Source: an uncultured Clostridia bacterium
GTDB lineage: Bacteria; Bacillota; Clostridia; Christensenellales; Borkfalkiaceae
Direction of reading: 5' to 3'
DNA: 64,000 bases
Assembly: GCA_934278995.1 (NCBI GenBank)
Contig: CAKQWM010000008.1
Coordinates: 1 to 64,000, forward strand
In this document: one piece after another, positions 17,363 through 25,538 of the stretch
Numbering within the stretch: the stretch's first letter is position 1
Layout of the letters: each line of letters begins with the position of its first letter
The notes under the pieces: generated by a model
The model's database searches: none
What the model was told of the DNA's origin: nothing
The model's input: only the letters and a program-made list of their open reading frames with translations
Position numbers and translations under genes: made by a program

Positions 17363-17667
17363 AATATCAGCGGCGTCATTTAAAATTCGATATATAAAAT
17401 ATTATAACAGATAATATCTATAAAAACAATAGTTTGCGTCGAAAAAATTAAAATAAAAAAGGTACTTAAAAACGGCACCTTTTATTTTTATAATTAGAAC
17501 AAATGTTCGATAAACTAAAATCGACTTCGAGCCTATCTTAAGTGCGTCGCCCGGTCGAATATTAAATTTTGAAAAAAATATGTTCAAAATTTGTCATAAA
17601 GTATTGAATCGAGCATTTCGGTTTTGTATAATGAAAGCGTAAAGAGCAAACAAAGGGATGATATTTA
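17363..17667. promoter_or_regulatory. Divergent intergenic region with promoter of the 17668 gene
   Basis: 305 nt without genes. A promoter TTGAAT (17604-17609), 17 bp, TATAAT (17627-17632) points at the 17668 gene. An imperfect hairpin AAAAGGT...ACCTTTT lies at about 17457-17484. Nothing else recognised. Confidence 0.6.
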
Positions 17668-18105
17668 ATGACTTACGCAAAGATAATTTTAATCGCTTAT
17701 CCTTATATCGAGGATGCTTGTCGGCTTATCGACAGCCAGATAGAAAAGCGTTCGAGGCTGAGTTTCTATTCGTATAAACCTTGCGAAAAACTTGCCGAAA
17801 AAATAGCGGACCTGATAGCGGATAAGAGGTATTTATTGCTTTTAAAAAGCAAAGTCAGCGCGCTTATTCAAAGACTTACCGAAGAAGAAAAAAGATTGAT
17901 CGGGTATAAATACTTTAATAATCGACCTATAGAGGGATTTGATTATAAATCAAGGCAATATTTCAGAAAACAGGTAAAAGTTCTCGATAAGTTTCAAAAA
18001 TTGCTCGAAAAAGCAAAACTTACCGAAGAAAATTTTATAAAATACTATGCGGATATTCCTTTTATAAAAAGTATATCCATAAGACTTATGAAACTCGCTG
18101 CGTAA
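17668..18105 (+). CDS. Hypothetical protein, 145 aa, phage-regulator-like size and position
   Basis: 145-residue basic, mostly helical protein (AYPYIEDACRLIDSQIEKRS..., then LKSKVSALIQRLTEEEKRLIGYKYFNNRP). The segment TEEEKRLIGYKYF resembles the region preceding the helix-turn-helix in sigma-70-like phage late regulators (ArpU/RinA type), but no clear helix-turn-helix follows. It has its own sigma-A promoter and weak AAGGGATGAT ribosome site. It lies two genes upstream of the terminase, where such regulators usually sit. A relation to the capsid module is inference; it may equally be a host gene. Confidence 0.5.
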   Translation: MTYAKIILIAYPYIEDACRLIDSQIEKRSRLSFYSYKPCEKLAEKIADLIADKRYLLLLKSKVSALIQRLTEEEKRLIGYKYFNNRPIEGFDYKSRQYFRKQVKVLDKFQKLLEKAKLTEENFIKYYADIPFIKSISIRLMKLAA

Positions 18106-18257
18106 ACACAGATGATTTTTTTTAAAAAAGTTAAAACGTTTTTTGACGGTTTTTTAAACTTCTTACGTTTTAAACTTAGTGTTTTAATTTTTTAACCTTT
18201 GCCGTAAAACAAAGGCGGAAGAATTTTTAATAAATTTGAACAAAATTCATTTTTTCG

Positions 18258-19016
18258 TCAATCGTCATCGAACTGCTTGTAAGATTTTTTTGAATTAGGT
18301 TTTAAGGCAAACACGATAAGGGTTAAACCGACGATTATTATAACGGCGACGATAATTACTTCCGACGTTTTAAATTTTTCTTTCGTATCGTTATCTTCGG
18401 TAATCGAAAAACTTTGTTCGCCGTTATCCTCGTTTTCTATCGTGAGAGATATTTCGTTTACGGGTAGAACGTAACTGAAAAATCCGTCTTTTCTTATATA
18501 TCCGACGTAACCGTTAACAAAGACGTAAAGATAATTTACACCTTCCGTTTTGATTTCACCGTAAAATTTTGCCTGAGAACCCGCCGAAATAACCGCTTTA
18601 GGAGTTTTAAGGCTCAGGTCTCCGAAAATTACCTCGTCCGTTTTCAGCGAAACCAACGTTTTGGGATACAGCGCGCTTTCCGGGGTTAGCGTAAAATTAA
18701 GGCACACGTTTTTCACGTAGCCTTCTGCGGGCGGGCAGGAAAAATCGTCGTCGAGATAAATAACGCGGGACGTTTCCGCGCCGACCGAAATAATTTTAAC
18801 GTAATACGAATAGGGAAGTATAAACTTGACGAATTTCAAACTTGCGTCGGAATAAAAAGCGCAATCGTCGGTTACCACCTGAGCGTACTCGTAAGTTTCG
18901 GCTTTTGCGGTTATATAGTTTCCGGCCGAAACGAGAAAAAAGACGAGCAGAAACGCCGTCAAAGATTTTTTAATCAAAACTGATTTTTTTATCAAACCGC
19001 TCGCGTATAGTTTCAT
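18258..19016 (-). CDS. Secreted SH3-like protein with C-terminal membrane anchor
   Basis: 252 residues from the ATG at 19016. A TTG 33 nt upstream would merely lengthen the signal peptide, and neither start has a good ribosome site. An N-terminal signal sequence (SLTAFLLVFFLVSAGNYITAKA) is followed by beta-rich SH3-like repeats (VTDDCAFYSDASLKFVKFILPYSYYVKI...YLYVFVNGYVGYIRKDGFF). A membrane helix (VIIVAVIIIVGLTLIVFAL) ends in PNSKKSYKQFDDD. Its organisation mirrors the end of the 816-residue protein at 14912. It separates the 145-aa gene from the terminase and points away from the capsid module, so it is probably host-encoded. Function unknown. Confidence 0.6.
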   Translation of the reverse strand: MKLYASGLIKKSVLIKKSLTAFLLVFFLVSAGNYITAKAETYEYAQVVTDDCAFYSDASLKFVKFILPYSYYVKIISVGAETSRVIYLDDDFSCPPAEGYVKNVCLNFTLTPESALYPKTLVSLKTDEVIFGDLSLKTPKAVISAGSQAKFYGEIKTEGVNYLYVFVNGYVGYIRKDGFFSYVLPVNEISLTIENEDNGEQSFSITEDNDTKEKFKTSEVIIVAVIIIVGLTLIVFALKPNSKKSYKQFDDD

Positions 19017-19082
19017 AGTAATGTAATTATATAACGACCGATTGCGCAAATTTTGAGGACTTTTAGCAATAAGGGAAAAATA

Positions 19083-20507
19083 ATGTCAAAATCCAACGAC
19101 ACGGCTTTGAAAATAATCGCGCTCGATAACGAACTGAAAAAAAGAAACGAAGACAAGTTATCGGCGTATAACCGTGATAAAATACATAAAAAACAAATTG
19201 CGTTTCATAAATGCCAGAAGCGGAACAGATGGGTTTTCGGGGGCAACCGCAGCGGTAAAACCGAGTGCGGAGCGGTCGAAGCGGTTTATATGGCAAGGGG
19301 GATACATCCATTTAGACAAAACAGGAAAAACGTGTTCGGGTGGGTTGTTTCGCTTTCCTCTCAGGTACAAAGAGATGTAGCGCAAAAAAAGATTTTATCA
19401 TACTTAAAACCGGAGTGGATAGAGCATATAGTAATGAGCGAAGGACGGCGCGATAGCCCCGAAAACGGTATTATAGACCAACTTATTATTAAAAACGCTC
19501 TCGGAGGAAGGTCGGTTATCGGCTTTAAAAGTTGCGATCAGGGCAGGGAAAAGTTTCAGGGAAGTTCTCTTGACTTCGTGTGGTTTGACGAAGAACCGCC
19601 CAAGGATATTTACGATGAATGTAAAATGAGAGTTCTCGATAAAAAAGGGGATATTTTCGGAACGATGACGCCTCTTAAAGGACTTACCTTTATTTACGAC
19701 GAAATCTACATGAACAAATATTCGAGTAAAGAAGTCTGGTACGAATTTATGGAATGGGCGGACAACCCGTATCTTGACAAAACGGAAATCGATAATCTTA
19801 CCGCAAGTCTGTCGGAAGACGTAATAGAGTCGAGAAGATACGGAAGATTTTGCGTCCAGTCCGGGCTTGTTTATACCGAATTTGACGAAAACACGCACGT
19901 AATAGAACCTTTCCCGATTCCTAAGGAGTGGCAAAACAATCTGTCGATAGATCCGGGGCTTAACAATCCGCTGTCCTGTCATTTTTACGCGGTTGATTAC
20001 GACGATAACGTTTACGTCGTGGCGGAACATTACGCTCAGGGAAAAGACGTAGGCTATCACGCCGAAAAAATTAAAGAAATTGCAAAAAAACTCGACTGGA
20101 AGACAGATAAAAACGGCAGAATAAACGCGCTTATAGACAGCGCCGCCAATCAGAAAACCCTGGCGTCTTTAAAAAGCGTAAGCGAACTGTTTTTTGAACA
20201 AGGAATCGCCGTTGACGCGCGGGTTAACAAAGACGTATTCAGCGGAATATCGAGAGTAAAACAATATTTTAAGGAAAAACGTATTTTCATCTTTAAAAAT
20301 TGCGTCAATCTTATAAGAGAACTCAAAGGGTACTGGTGGGGAAAAAACGATTCGCCCGTAAAGCGCGACGACCATTGTCTTGACGAACTCAGATATTTCA
20401 TAATGTCAAGACCTAAAGGCGAAAAAATACGGCAAATTCAGACTGAAGTTCAGAAAGATAAAGAAAGGCTTATGAGAAAACTGCAACGGCAACGAAGGGG
20501 GCAATAG
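19083..20507 (+). CDS. Phage terminase large subunit
   Basis: 474-residue packaging motor. ATPase domain: Walker A GGNRSGKT (53-60) and Walker B WFDEEPP (167-173, preceded by LDFV), with the coupling region GTMTPLKG. Nuclease domain: acidic residues in LSIDPG (D290), LIDSAAN (D352) and DDHCLDEL (D434), the RNase H-like triad, all apparently intact. It is similar in organisation to terminases of podovirus/P22-type phages. The start at 19083 was chosen for AGGG just upstream; an in-frame start 30 nt earlier is in noncoding-looking sequence. It leads a same-strand cluster running to about 28953. Confidence 0.93.
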   Translation: MSKSNDTALKIIALDNELKKRNEDKLSAYNRDKIHKKQIAFHKCQKRNRWVFGGNRSGKTECGAVEAVYMARGIHPFRQNRKNVFGWVVSLSSQVQRDVAQKKILSYLKPEWIEHIVMSEGRRDSPENGIIDQLIIKNALGGRSVIGFKSCDQGREKFQGSSLDFVWFDEEPPKDIYDECKMRVLDKKGDIFGTMTPLKGLTFIYDEIYMNKYSSKEVWYEFMEWADNPYLDKTEIDNLTASLSEDVIESRRYGRFCVQSGLVYTEFDENTHVIEPFPIPKEWQNNLSIDPGLNNPLSCHFYAVDYDDNVYVVAEHYAQGKDVGYHAEKIKEIAKKLDWKTDKNGRINALIDSAANQKTLASLKSVSELFFEQGIAVDARVNKDVFSGISRVKQYFKEKRIFIFKNCVNLIRELKGYWWGKNDSPVKRDDHCLDELRYFIMSRPKGEKIRQIQTEVQKDKERLMRKLQRQRRGQ

Positions 20508-20508
20508 T

Positions 20509-20796
20509 ATTACTAATATCGAAAATAAAGTTAAAAAAGCAATTATAAAGAAAGCGACGGGGTACGAAGCGGAGGAAGTCGTCGAAGAATATTCGGTAGA
20601 AGACGACGTTATGACGCTTACGAAAAAGAAAATATCCAAAAAGCATTATCCGCCGGATACGCAGGCGGCGAAAATGCTTCTGGAAGCGGAGGACGCGGAA
20701 TCCGTTTGCGATTTGTCCGACGAAGAAATAAAAGACAAAATAAAAAAGTTGTTAATCAAATATAAAGGAGAGTTAAATGAAGAAAACGAAACTTGA
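20509..20796 (+). CDS. Small phage protein, probable ATT start, 95 aa
   Basis: The frame is open from the terminase stop onward. The first ATG (20611) would remove a well-formed N-terminal segment (ITNIENKVKKAIIKKATGYEAEEVVEEY) and has no ribosome site. An ATT at 20509 follows AAGGGGG (20495-20501) with 7-nt spacing, so an ATT start is proposed. The sequence continues VMTLTKKKISKKHYPPDTQAAKMLLEAED, with the KKHxPPDxxAAKxLLE pattern I recall from small proteins next to phage terminases. It may be a small-terminase or packaging accessory protein. It ends 20 nt inside the next gene. Confidence 0.7.
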   Translation: MTNIENKVKKAIIKKATGYEAEEVVEEYSVEDDVMTLTKKKISKKHYPPDTQAAKMLLEAEDAESVCDLSDEEIKDKIKKLLIKYKGELNEENET

Positions 20797-20962
20797 TGAA
20801 AAAATAGTGTGCGACGTCATCGGATGTGGCGGTTTATCGACCTATAGGCTGACTTTTTCAAACGGAACGGATATATTTCTGTGCGACAAATGTTATCGTG
20901 AGGTAAAGGAGTTTTTCGCAAACGAAAATAAAAAAGATGAAAAATCAGATAAAAAACAATAA
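20777..20962 (+). CDS. Small CxxC protein, 61 aa
   Basis: 61 residues with cysteine pairs CDVIGC and CDKC about 25 residues apart, suggesting a small zinc ribbon, then a lysine/aspartate-rich tail. Ribosome site AAAGGAGAG before the ATG at 20777. It overlaps the previous gene by 20 nt and the portal gene by 26 nt, so the three are translationally coupled. No family recognised. Confidence 0.65.
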   Translation: MKKTKLDEKIVCDVIGCGGLSTYRLTFSNGTDIFLCDKCYREVKEFFANENKKDEKSDKKQ

Positions 20963-22817
20963 GTTTTACGAGGACCTTATTAAAGAAGTAAAAGAAGATT
21001 TCAACCGCCGACGCGAAGAAAGAAGAAGCCTCGAACAGCAATGGAATCTTAACCTGAACTATCTTACGGGCAATCAATATTGCGAAATCTCGCCTACGGG
21101 CGACGTCCTTGAAGAAGAAAGTTATTACTACTGGCAAAACCGCAACGTTTATAACCATATCGCGCCGATCGTCGAAACGAGGCTCGCCAAATTATCGCGC
21201 GTTCGTCCGGATATGAGCGTACGCGCGGCGGGGAGCGAAGACAGCGACTTAAAAGCGGCGAAAATCGCCTCCGACATTTTAAAAGCGACGGCGGGAAGGC
21301 TTGATCTCGATTCGATAATTTCAAAAGCCACCCTATGGAGCGAAACTCTCGGCACGAGTTTTTACAAGGTAATGTGGAACGGTGACAAGGGTAAGCCGGT
21401 AGGCGAACTTGAGGGCAGTAAAATAAAAGAAGGCGACGTTGACGTGATAGCGGTATCGCCTTTTGAAATTTTCCCCGACAGTTTGTTTAAGGAAGAAATG
21501 ACCGATTTAAAATCGATAATACACGCGCGGGCAATGGACGTAAACGACATCGAATCTATTTACGGCGTAAAAGTGGAAGGAAAGGACATTGACGTGTTTT
21601 CGCTTTCGCCCGTCGTAAAAGGCGTAACGGGAAAGCAAAGTAAAATTACGAACGGTATAATACATAAAGCCGAACTCGTGATAGAGCGTTACGAAAAACC
21701 TTGCAAAGAATATCCGTCTGGAAGAGTTGTAACCGTCGCGGGAGATAAAATTCTGAACGTTTGCGAATTGCCCTATTTAAACGGCGTTGACGATACGAGG
21801 GAGTTTCCTTTTATCAAACAGACGAGCATCAAACAGGCGGGTATGTTTTTCGGGGCGAGCATTATCGAAAGAATAATACCCTTGCAACGGGCTTACAACG
21901 CGGTAAAAAACCGCAAACACGAATTTTTAAACAGAATAAGCATGGGCGTTATCGCCGTGGAAGACGGCTCGATCGACACCGACGATTTAACCGAGGACGG
22001 GCTTTCCCCCGGTAAAGTCATCGTATATAGACAGGGCGCTAATCCTCCTCAGATGATGGCGACGGGAAGCGTTCCTTTAGATTTTTCTTACGAAGAAGAA
22101 AGGCTCGAAAACGAGTTTATAACTATAAGCGGCGTAAGCGAAATTTCAAGGAACTCTAAAGTCCCCGTATCGACGACGAGCGGCGTTGCTTTGCAACTTT
22201 TAATCGAGCAGGACGAAACAAGGCTTTCCGAAACGGCTGAAAACATAAGGCTCGCAATAAAAATCATGGCAAAGCAGATTATAAGATTGTTTAAACAGTT
22301 TGCCAGAAACACCCGCATAATGAAGATAGCGGGCGAGGGCAGAAAGGCTGAAATATTCTATTATAATTCGAGCGATTTAAACAGCGACGACGTGGTTTTC
22401 GACACCGAAAACGAACTAAATTCAACGCCTGCGCAGAAGAAAAATTCGGTTTTTGAACTATTAAGCAGCGGTATTTTAACCGATAAAGACGGCAGGTTAA
22501 GCGCGCGTACCAAAGCGAAAATTCTCGATATGTTAGGTTACGGAAGTTTTGAAAACGCTCAGGATCTTACGAGTTTGCACCTGAATAAAGCCGCCGAAGA
22601 AAATTTAAAATTCGGCAGCGGCGAAATAGAAGTCGATGAGTACGACGATCACGAACTGCACATATCCGAGCATACCAGATATCTTTTGTCGGGCGAGATA
22701 TCGGGCAGGGATAAACAAATTACAAAGGAAAACGCGATCAGACATTTAAGAAAGCACAAAAAAATCAAAGAAGAACTTGCCGGAAATCTTCTCAAAAAAT
22801 ACGGCGAAGAAAATTAA
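20937..22817 (+). CDS. Phage portal protein
   Basis: 626-residue portal of the P22/podovirus type, the dodecameric ring at the packaging vertex. Recognisable features are the N-terminal EDFNRRREERRSLEQQWNLNLNYLTGNQYCEI, the NVYNHIAPIVETRLAKLSRVRP segment, the stem and wing region with PFIKQTSIKQAGMFFGASIIERIIPLQRAYNAVKNRKHEFL, and SGVALQLLIEQDETRLSETAENIRL. Length and order are complete, with no frameshift. The start overlaps the CxxC gene by 26 nt, and an ATG without a strong ribosome site implies coupling. Confidence 0.9.
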   Translation: MKNQIKNNKFYEDLIKEVKEDFNRRREERRSLEQQWNLNLNYLTGNQYCEISPTGDVLEEESYYYWQNRNVYNHIAPIVETRLAKLSRVRPDMSVRAAGSEDSDLKAAKIASDILKATAGRLDLDSIISKATLWSETLGTSFYKVMWNGDKGKPVGELEGSKIKEGDVDVIAVSPFEIFPDSLFKEEMTDLKSIIHARAMDVNDIESIYGVKVEGKDIDVFSLSPVVKGVTGKQSKITNGIIHKAELVIERYEKPCKEYPSGRVVTVAGDKILNVCELPYLNGVDDTREFPFIKQTSIKQAGMFFGASIIERIIPLQRAYNAVKNRKHEFLNRISMGVIAVEDGSIDTDDLTEDGLSPGKVIVYRQGANPPQMMATGSVPLDFSYEEERLENEFITISGVSEISRNSKVPVSTTSGVALQLLIEQDETRLSETAENIRLAIKIMAKQIIRLFKQFARNTRIMKIAGEGRKAEIFYYNSSDLNSDDVVFDTENELNSTPAQKKNSVFELLSSGILTDKDGRLSARTKAKILDMLGYGSFENAQDLTSLHLNKAAEENLKFGSGEIEVDEYDDHELHISEHTRYLLSGEISGRDKQITKENAIRHLRKHKKIKEELAGNLLKKYGEEN

Positions 22818-22831
22818 AATAAGGGGACAAA

Positions 22832-23731
22832 ATGAAGCAAAACAGGAAGCAGATCAGCGAACAAGTCGGAATAAACGCGCACACCGCGGAGGCGGACAAG
22901 TTATTTGGCGAAGGGATTTTGCCGACCTCACTCGGTAAGTTTCACGACGTTGAGTCATTGTGTAAAGCGTACAACTCTTTGGAATCCGAGTTTACCAAGC
23001 GTTGTCAGAGGATAAAGGAGTTGGAAGGGGAAATCGAAGAACTTAAAGTTAAGTCGGAATCTTTTAAAAAAGAAGAAAACGCCGACGCATCAGCCGATGA
23101 AAAAGTCAACCATAAATTTGCAGAAAACGCCGATAACGGGCTTATAGACGGAGATTTTGACGTTAAAGGGGAATTTTTAGAAGAAACGACTAAAGAAAAA
23201 GCGCCGGCGGAAAAACCGACGGGCTTTACTAAGGACGAAACACAAGTCGGTGAAAAACCCGACGGCGAAAAACCCGACGGCGAAAAACCCGACGTATCCG
23301 ACCTATCGACGAGCGAATCGGTTGACGAAACTAACTTAAGGAAGATTTCGGAGGGAGCAAAAGTAAGGACGATTATGGAATTTTTCCGCGACTACCCCGA
23401 GGCAAGCGTTTACGCGCTTAAAATCGGAGTAAATCTTAACGAAGACGAAATCACGAAAACTGCCTTACTCGACGCTTACGTAAAAGTTTTAAGGCAAGAA
23501 AAAGCCGTCTTGCCGAAAAACGGGGAAAGCCCGTTAGAAAAAAGTCGGAACGCTTGCGACGTTTCGGAAAGCGTTAAAGAAGAAATTATAAAAGACTATC
23601 TTTTTTCGCTTAAAGAAAACGGACCTAAACTTATGGGCGGCGGAGGAGAAATCCCCGTTACGCCGCCCGTAAGACCAAAAACGCTTGCCGAAGCGGGCAG
23701 GCTTGCGCAAAACATTATTAAATTAAGATAA
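22832..23731 (+). CDS. Phage scaffold-like protein
   Basis: 299 residues, hydrophilic, between portal and major capsid genes where scaffolding proteins are encoded. A coiled-coil-prone segment (YNSLESEFTKRCQRIKELEGEIEELKVK, about 50-80) is followed by an acidic low-complexity middle holding GEKPD repeated three times (15-nt DNA repeat at about 23250-23295). A C-terminal helical region ends GRLAQNIIKLR. The glycine-rich MGGGGEIPVTPPV lies near the end. Ribosome site AAGGGG. A scaffold role is inferred from position and composition. Confidence 0.7.
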   Translation: MKQNRKQISEQVGINAHTAEADKLFGEGILPTSLGKFHDVESLCKAYNSLESEFTKRCQRIKELEGEIEELKVKSESFKKEENADASADEKVNHKFAENADNGLIDGDFDVKGEFLEETTKEKAPAEKPTGFTKDETQVGEKPDGEKPDGEKPDVSDLSTSESVDETNLRKISEGAKVRTIMEFFRDYPEASVYALKIGVNLNEDEITKTALLDAYVKVLRQEKAVLPKNGESPLEKSRNACDVSESVKEEIIKDYLFSLKENGPKLMGGGGEIPVTPPVRPKTLAEAGRLAQNIIKLR

Positions 23732-23740
23732 GGAGATACT

Positions 23741-24910
23741 ATGGTAACATTAACAAGCGCTGAAAACGCTCTTAAAACGGTATATTTAGGACCGGTTGCG
23801 GAACAAATCAATACGGAAATAAACCCGTTACTTGCAAAAATCAAACAATCCACACAAGACGTATGGGGCAAGGAAGTAAAACGCCTCGTTCAGTACGGGA
23901 TAAACGGCGGCGTAGGCGCCGGCGGCGAAACCGACAATTTGCCTTCGGCAGGCGGAAACAATTACAAAACGCTTACCACGGGGCTTAAAAACCTGTACGG
24001 AACCATTCAACTTTCCGACAAAGCGATAAGAGCCTCTCAAAATAACGTCGGCTCGTTCGTAAATTTATTAAACGCCGAAATGGAAGGACTAATAAAAGCG
24101 TCGTCGTTTAATTTCGGCAGAATGCTTTTCGGCGACGGCACGGGCGTTCTTGCAACGGTCGTATCGGTATCGGGAACGGACGTAACGGTAGATTCGGTTA
24201 AAAACCTTACCGTCGGTATGACAATCGAATTCAGATCCGCCGACGGCGAAGTAATCGAAGGCGTAACGGTAAGAAGAATTATCGGCATCGACAGGGCGCA
24301 AAACAAAATACAGATAAACGGTTTATCGCTCGCAACTTCCGTCGTAAAAGACAATATAATAACCGTTCAAGGCTCTTACGGCAGCGAACTTACAGGGTTA
24401 AAGGCGATATTCAAAGACACGGGTTATCTTTACGGTTTGAACAGAACTAACAACAAATGGCTCGTTCCCTACATAAAATCAGACGTCGGTACGATTTCCG
24501 AAACGGAAATTCAGAAGGCGATCGACTACGTGGAAGAAAACACCGGTTCTAAAATCAATTTTATCGTTTGTTCTTCGGGAGTAAAAAGGGCGTTCCAGAA
24601 CTACCTCGCCACTTACAGAAGAAACACCGACGTAATGGAACTCAAAGGCGGTTACAAGGCGATATCCTATAACGGTATCCCCATCGTATCAGACCGTTTC
24701 TGTCCCGAGGGAACCATGTATTTATTGAACACGGACGACTTTACTTTGCATCAACTTTGCGACTGGAAGTGGCTTGAGGGCGAAGACGGAAAAGTCTTGA
24801 AACAGATTCCCGGTACGCCTACTTATTCGGCGACGCTCGTAAAATACGCCGACCTCGTCTGCGTAAGACCTTGCGGGCAAGCAATGCTTTCGGGCATAAC
24901 CGAGGCTTAA
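23741..24910 (+). CDS. Phage major capsid protein
   Basis: 389 residues, directly after the scaffold with AAGGAGATACT before the ATG. The N-terminal arm (SAENALKTVYLGPVAEQINTEINPLLAKIKQ) and the glycine-rich GINGGVGAGGETDNLPSAG are followed by LYGTIQLSDKAIRASQNN and a C-terminal region (KAISYNGIPIVSDRFCPEGTMYLLNTDDFTLHQLCDWKWLEG). This fits HK97-fold capsid proteins of clostridial podo/siphoviruses. A central beta insertion (VVSVSGTDVTVDSVKNLTVGMTIEF) resembles an inserted I-like domain. The frame is intact. Confidence 0.88.
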   Translation: MVTLTSAENALKTVYLGPVAEQINTEINPLLAKIKQSTQDVWGKEVKRLVQYGINGGVGAGGETDNLPSAGGNNYKTLTTGLKNLYGTIQLSDKAIRASQNNVGSFVNLLNAEMEGLIKASSFNFGRMLFGDGTGVLATVVSVSGTDVTVDSVKNLTVGMTIEFRSADGEVIEGVTVRRIIGIDRAQNKIQINGLSLATSVVKDNIITVQGSYGSELTGLKAIFKDTGYLYGLNRTNNKWLVPYIKSDVGTISETEIQKAIDYVEENTGSKINFIVCSSGVKRAFQNYLATYRRNTDVMELKGGYKAISYNGIPIVSDRFCPEGTMYLLNTDDFTLHQLCDWKWLEGEDGKVLKQIPGTPTYSATLVKYADLVCVRPCGQAMLSGITEA

Positions 24911-24918
24911 AAAAGGGT

Positions 24919-24950
24919 TTCGCCGTCCGCCGCTTTTGACGGACGGCGAA
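24919..24950. terminator. Hairpin after the capsid gene
   Basis: Perfect 11-bp stem TTCGCCGTCCG/CGGACGGCGAA with a 10-nt loop. Not followed by T residues on the plus strand, so it is probably a mRNA-stabilising or partial attenuation hairpin. On the minus strand it is followed by CCCTTTTTT and could stop antisense transcription. Confidence 0.6.
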
Positions 24951-24965
24951 AATAAAAGGTGAATT

Positions 24966-25538
24966 ATGAAAGTAGGAAACGTTTTATCGACGGCTGCATT
25001 TTTGACGGGCAAGCGCGATTTATCCGAAAAAATCACGGCGCAACTTAACGGCGAAGAAGTTTTATCTCAGGAAGAAACCGAAGAAATCGGAAAACTTATC
25101 GGTTACTATAACATAACGGTATCGGAACTTTCCGACGAATATTTTCCGCTTGTAGAAAGGGAAAATATGAAGTCGCAAGACGGCAGATTTTATTATAAAA
25201 ATTTCAAAAAAGTACCTCTCGAAATCAAGTCGGTAACAAGCAGAAATATCCCGGTAACTTTCAAAGTTTACCCGACTTATTTTACGGCGGAGCCGGGCGA
25301 CGTCGAAGTAACTTACGCATATAGATACGAAAACAAAAAAAATCTTGACGATATATGCGAATACTTTGGCACCGCGATAAGCGAAAGAATCATCGCGGAG
25401 GGCGTTGTTTCCGAGTGGCTTATGAACGACGGCATGTTTGAAGAAGCCGTTATGTGGCGGACAAGATACGTAAATTCGCTCAAAAATTGCCTTGTAAAGC
25501 GCAAGGTAGGCAAAATTAAACCGAGGGGCTGGTACTGA
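24966..25538 (+). CDS. Head-tail connector-like protein
   Basis: 190 residues. The order capsid then about 190-residue helical protein, and the segment FLTGKRDLSE...LGKLIGYYNITVSELSDEYFPLV, are typical of podoviral head-completion or adaptor proteins that sit under the portal. The C-terminus (EAVMWRTRYVNSLKNCLVKRKVGKIKPRGWY) is basic and aromatic. Ribosome site AAAAGGTG. It overlaps the following gene by 1 nt. Assignment rests mainly on position and general character. Confidence 0.55.
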   Translation: MKVGNVLSTAAFLTGKRDLSEKITAQLNGEEVLSQEETEEIGKLIGYYNITVSELSDEYFPLVERENMKSQDGRFYYKNFKKVPLEIKSVTSRNIPVTFKVYPTYFTAEPGDVEVTYAYRYENKKNLDDICEYFGTAISERIIAEGVVSEWLMNDGMFEEAVMWRTRYVNSLKNCLVKRKVGKIKPRGWY

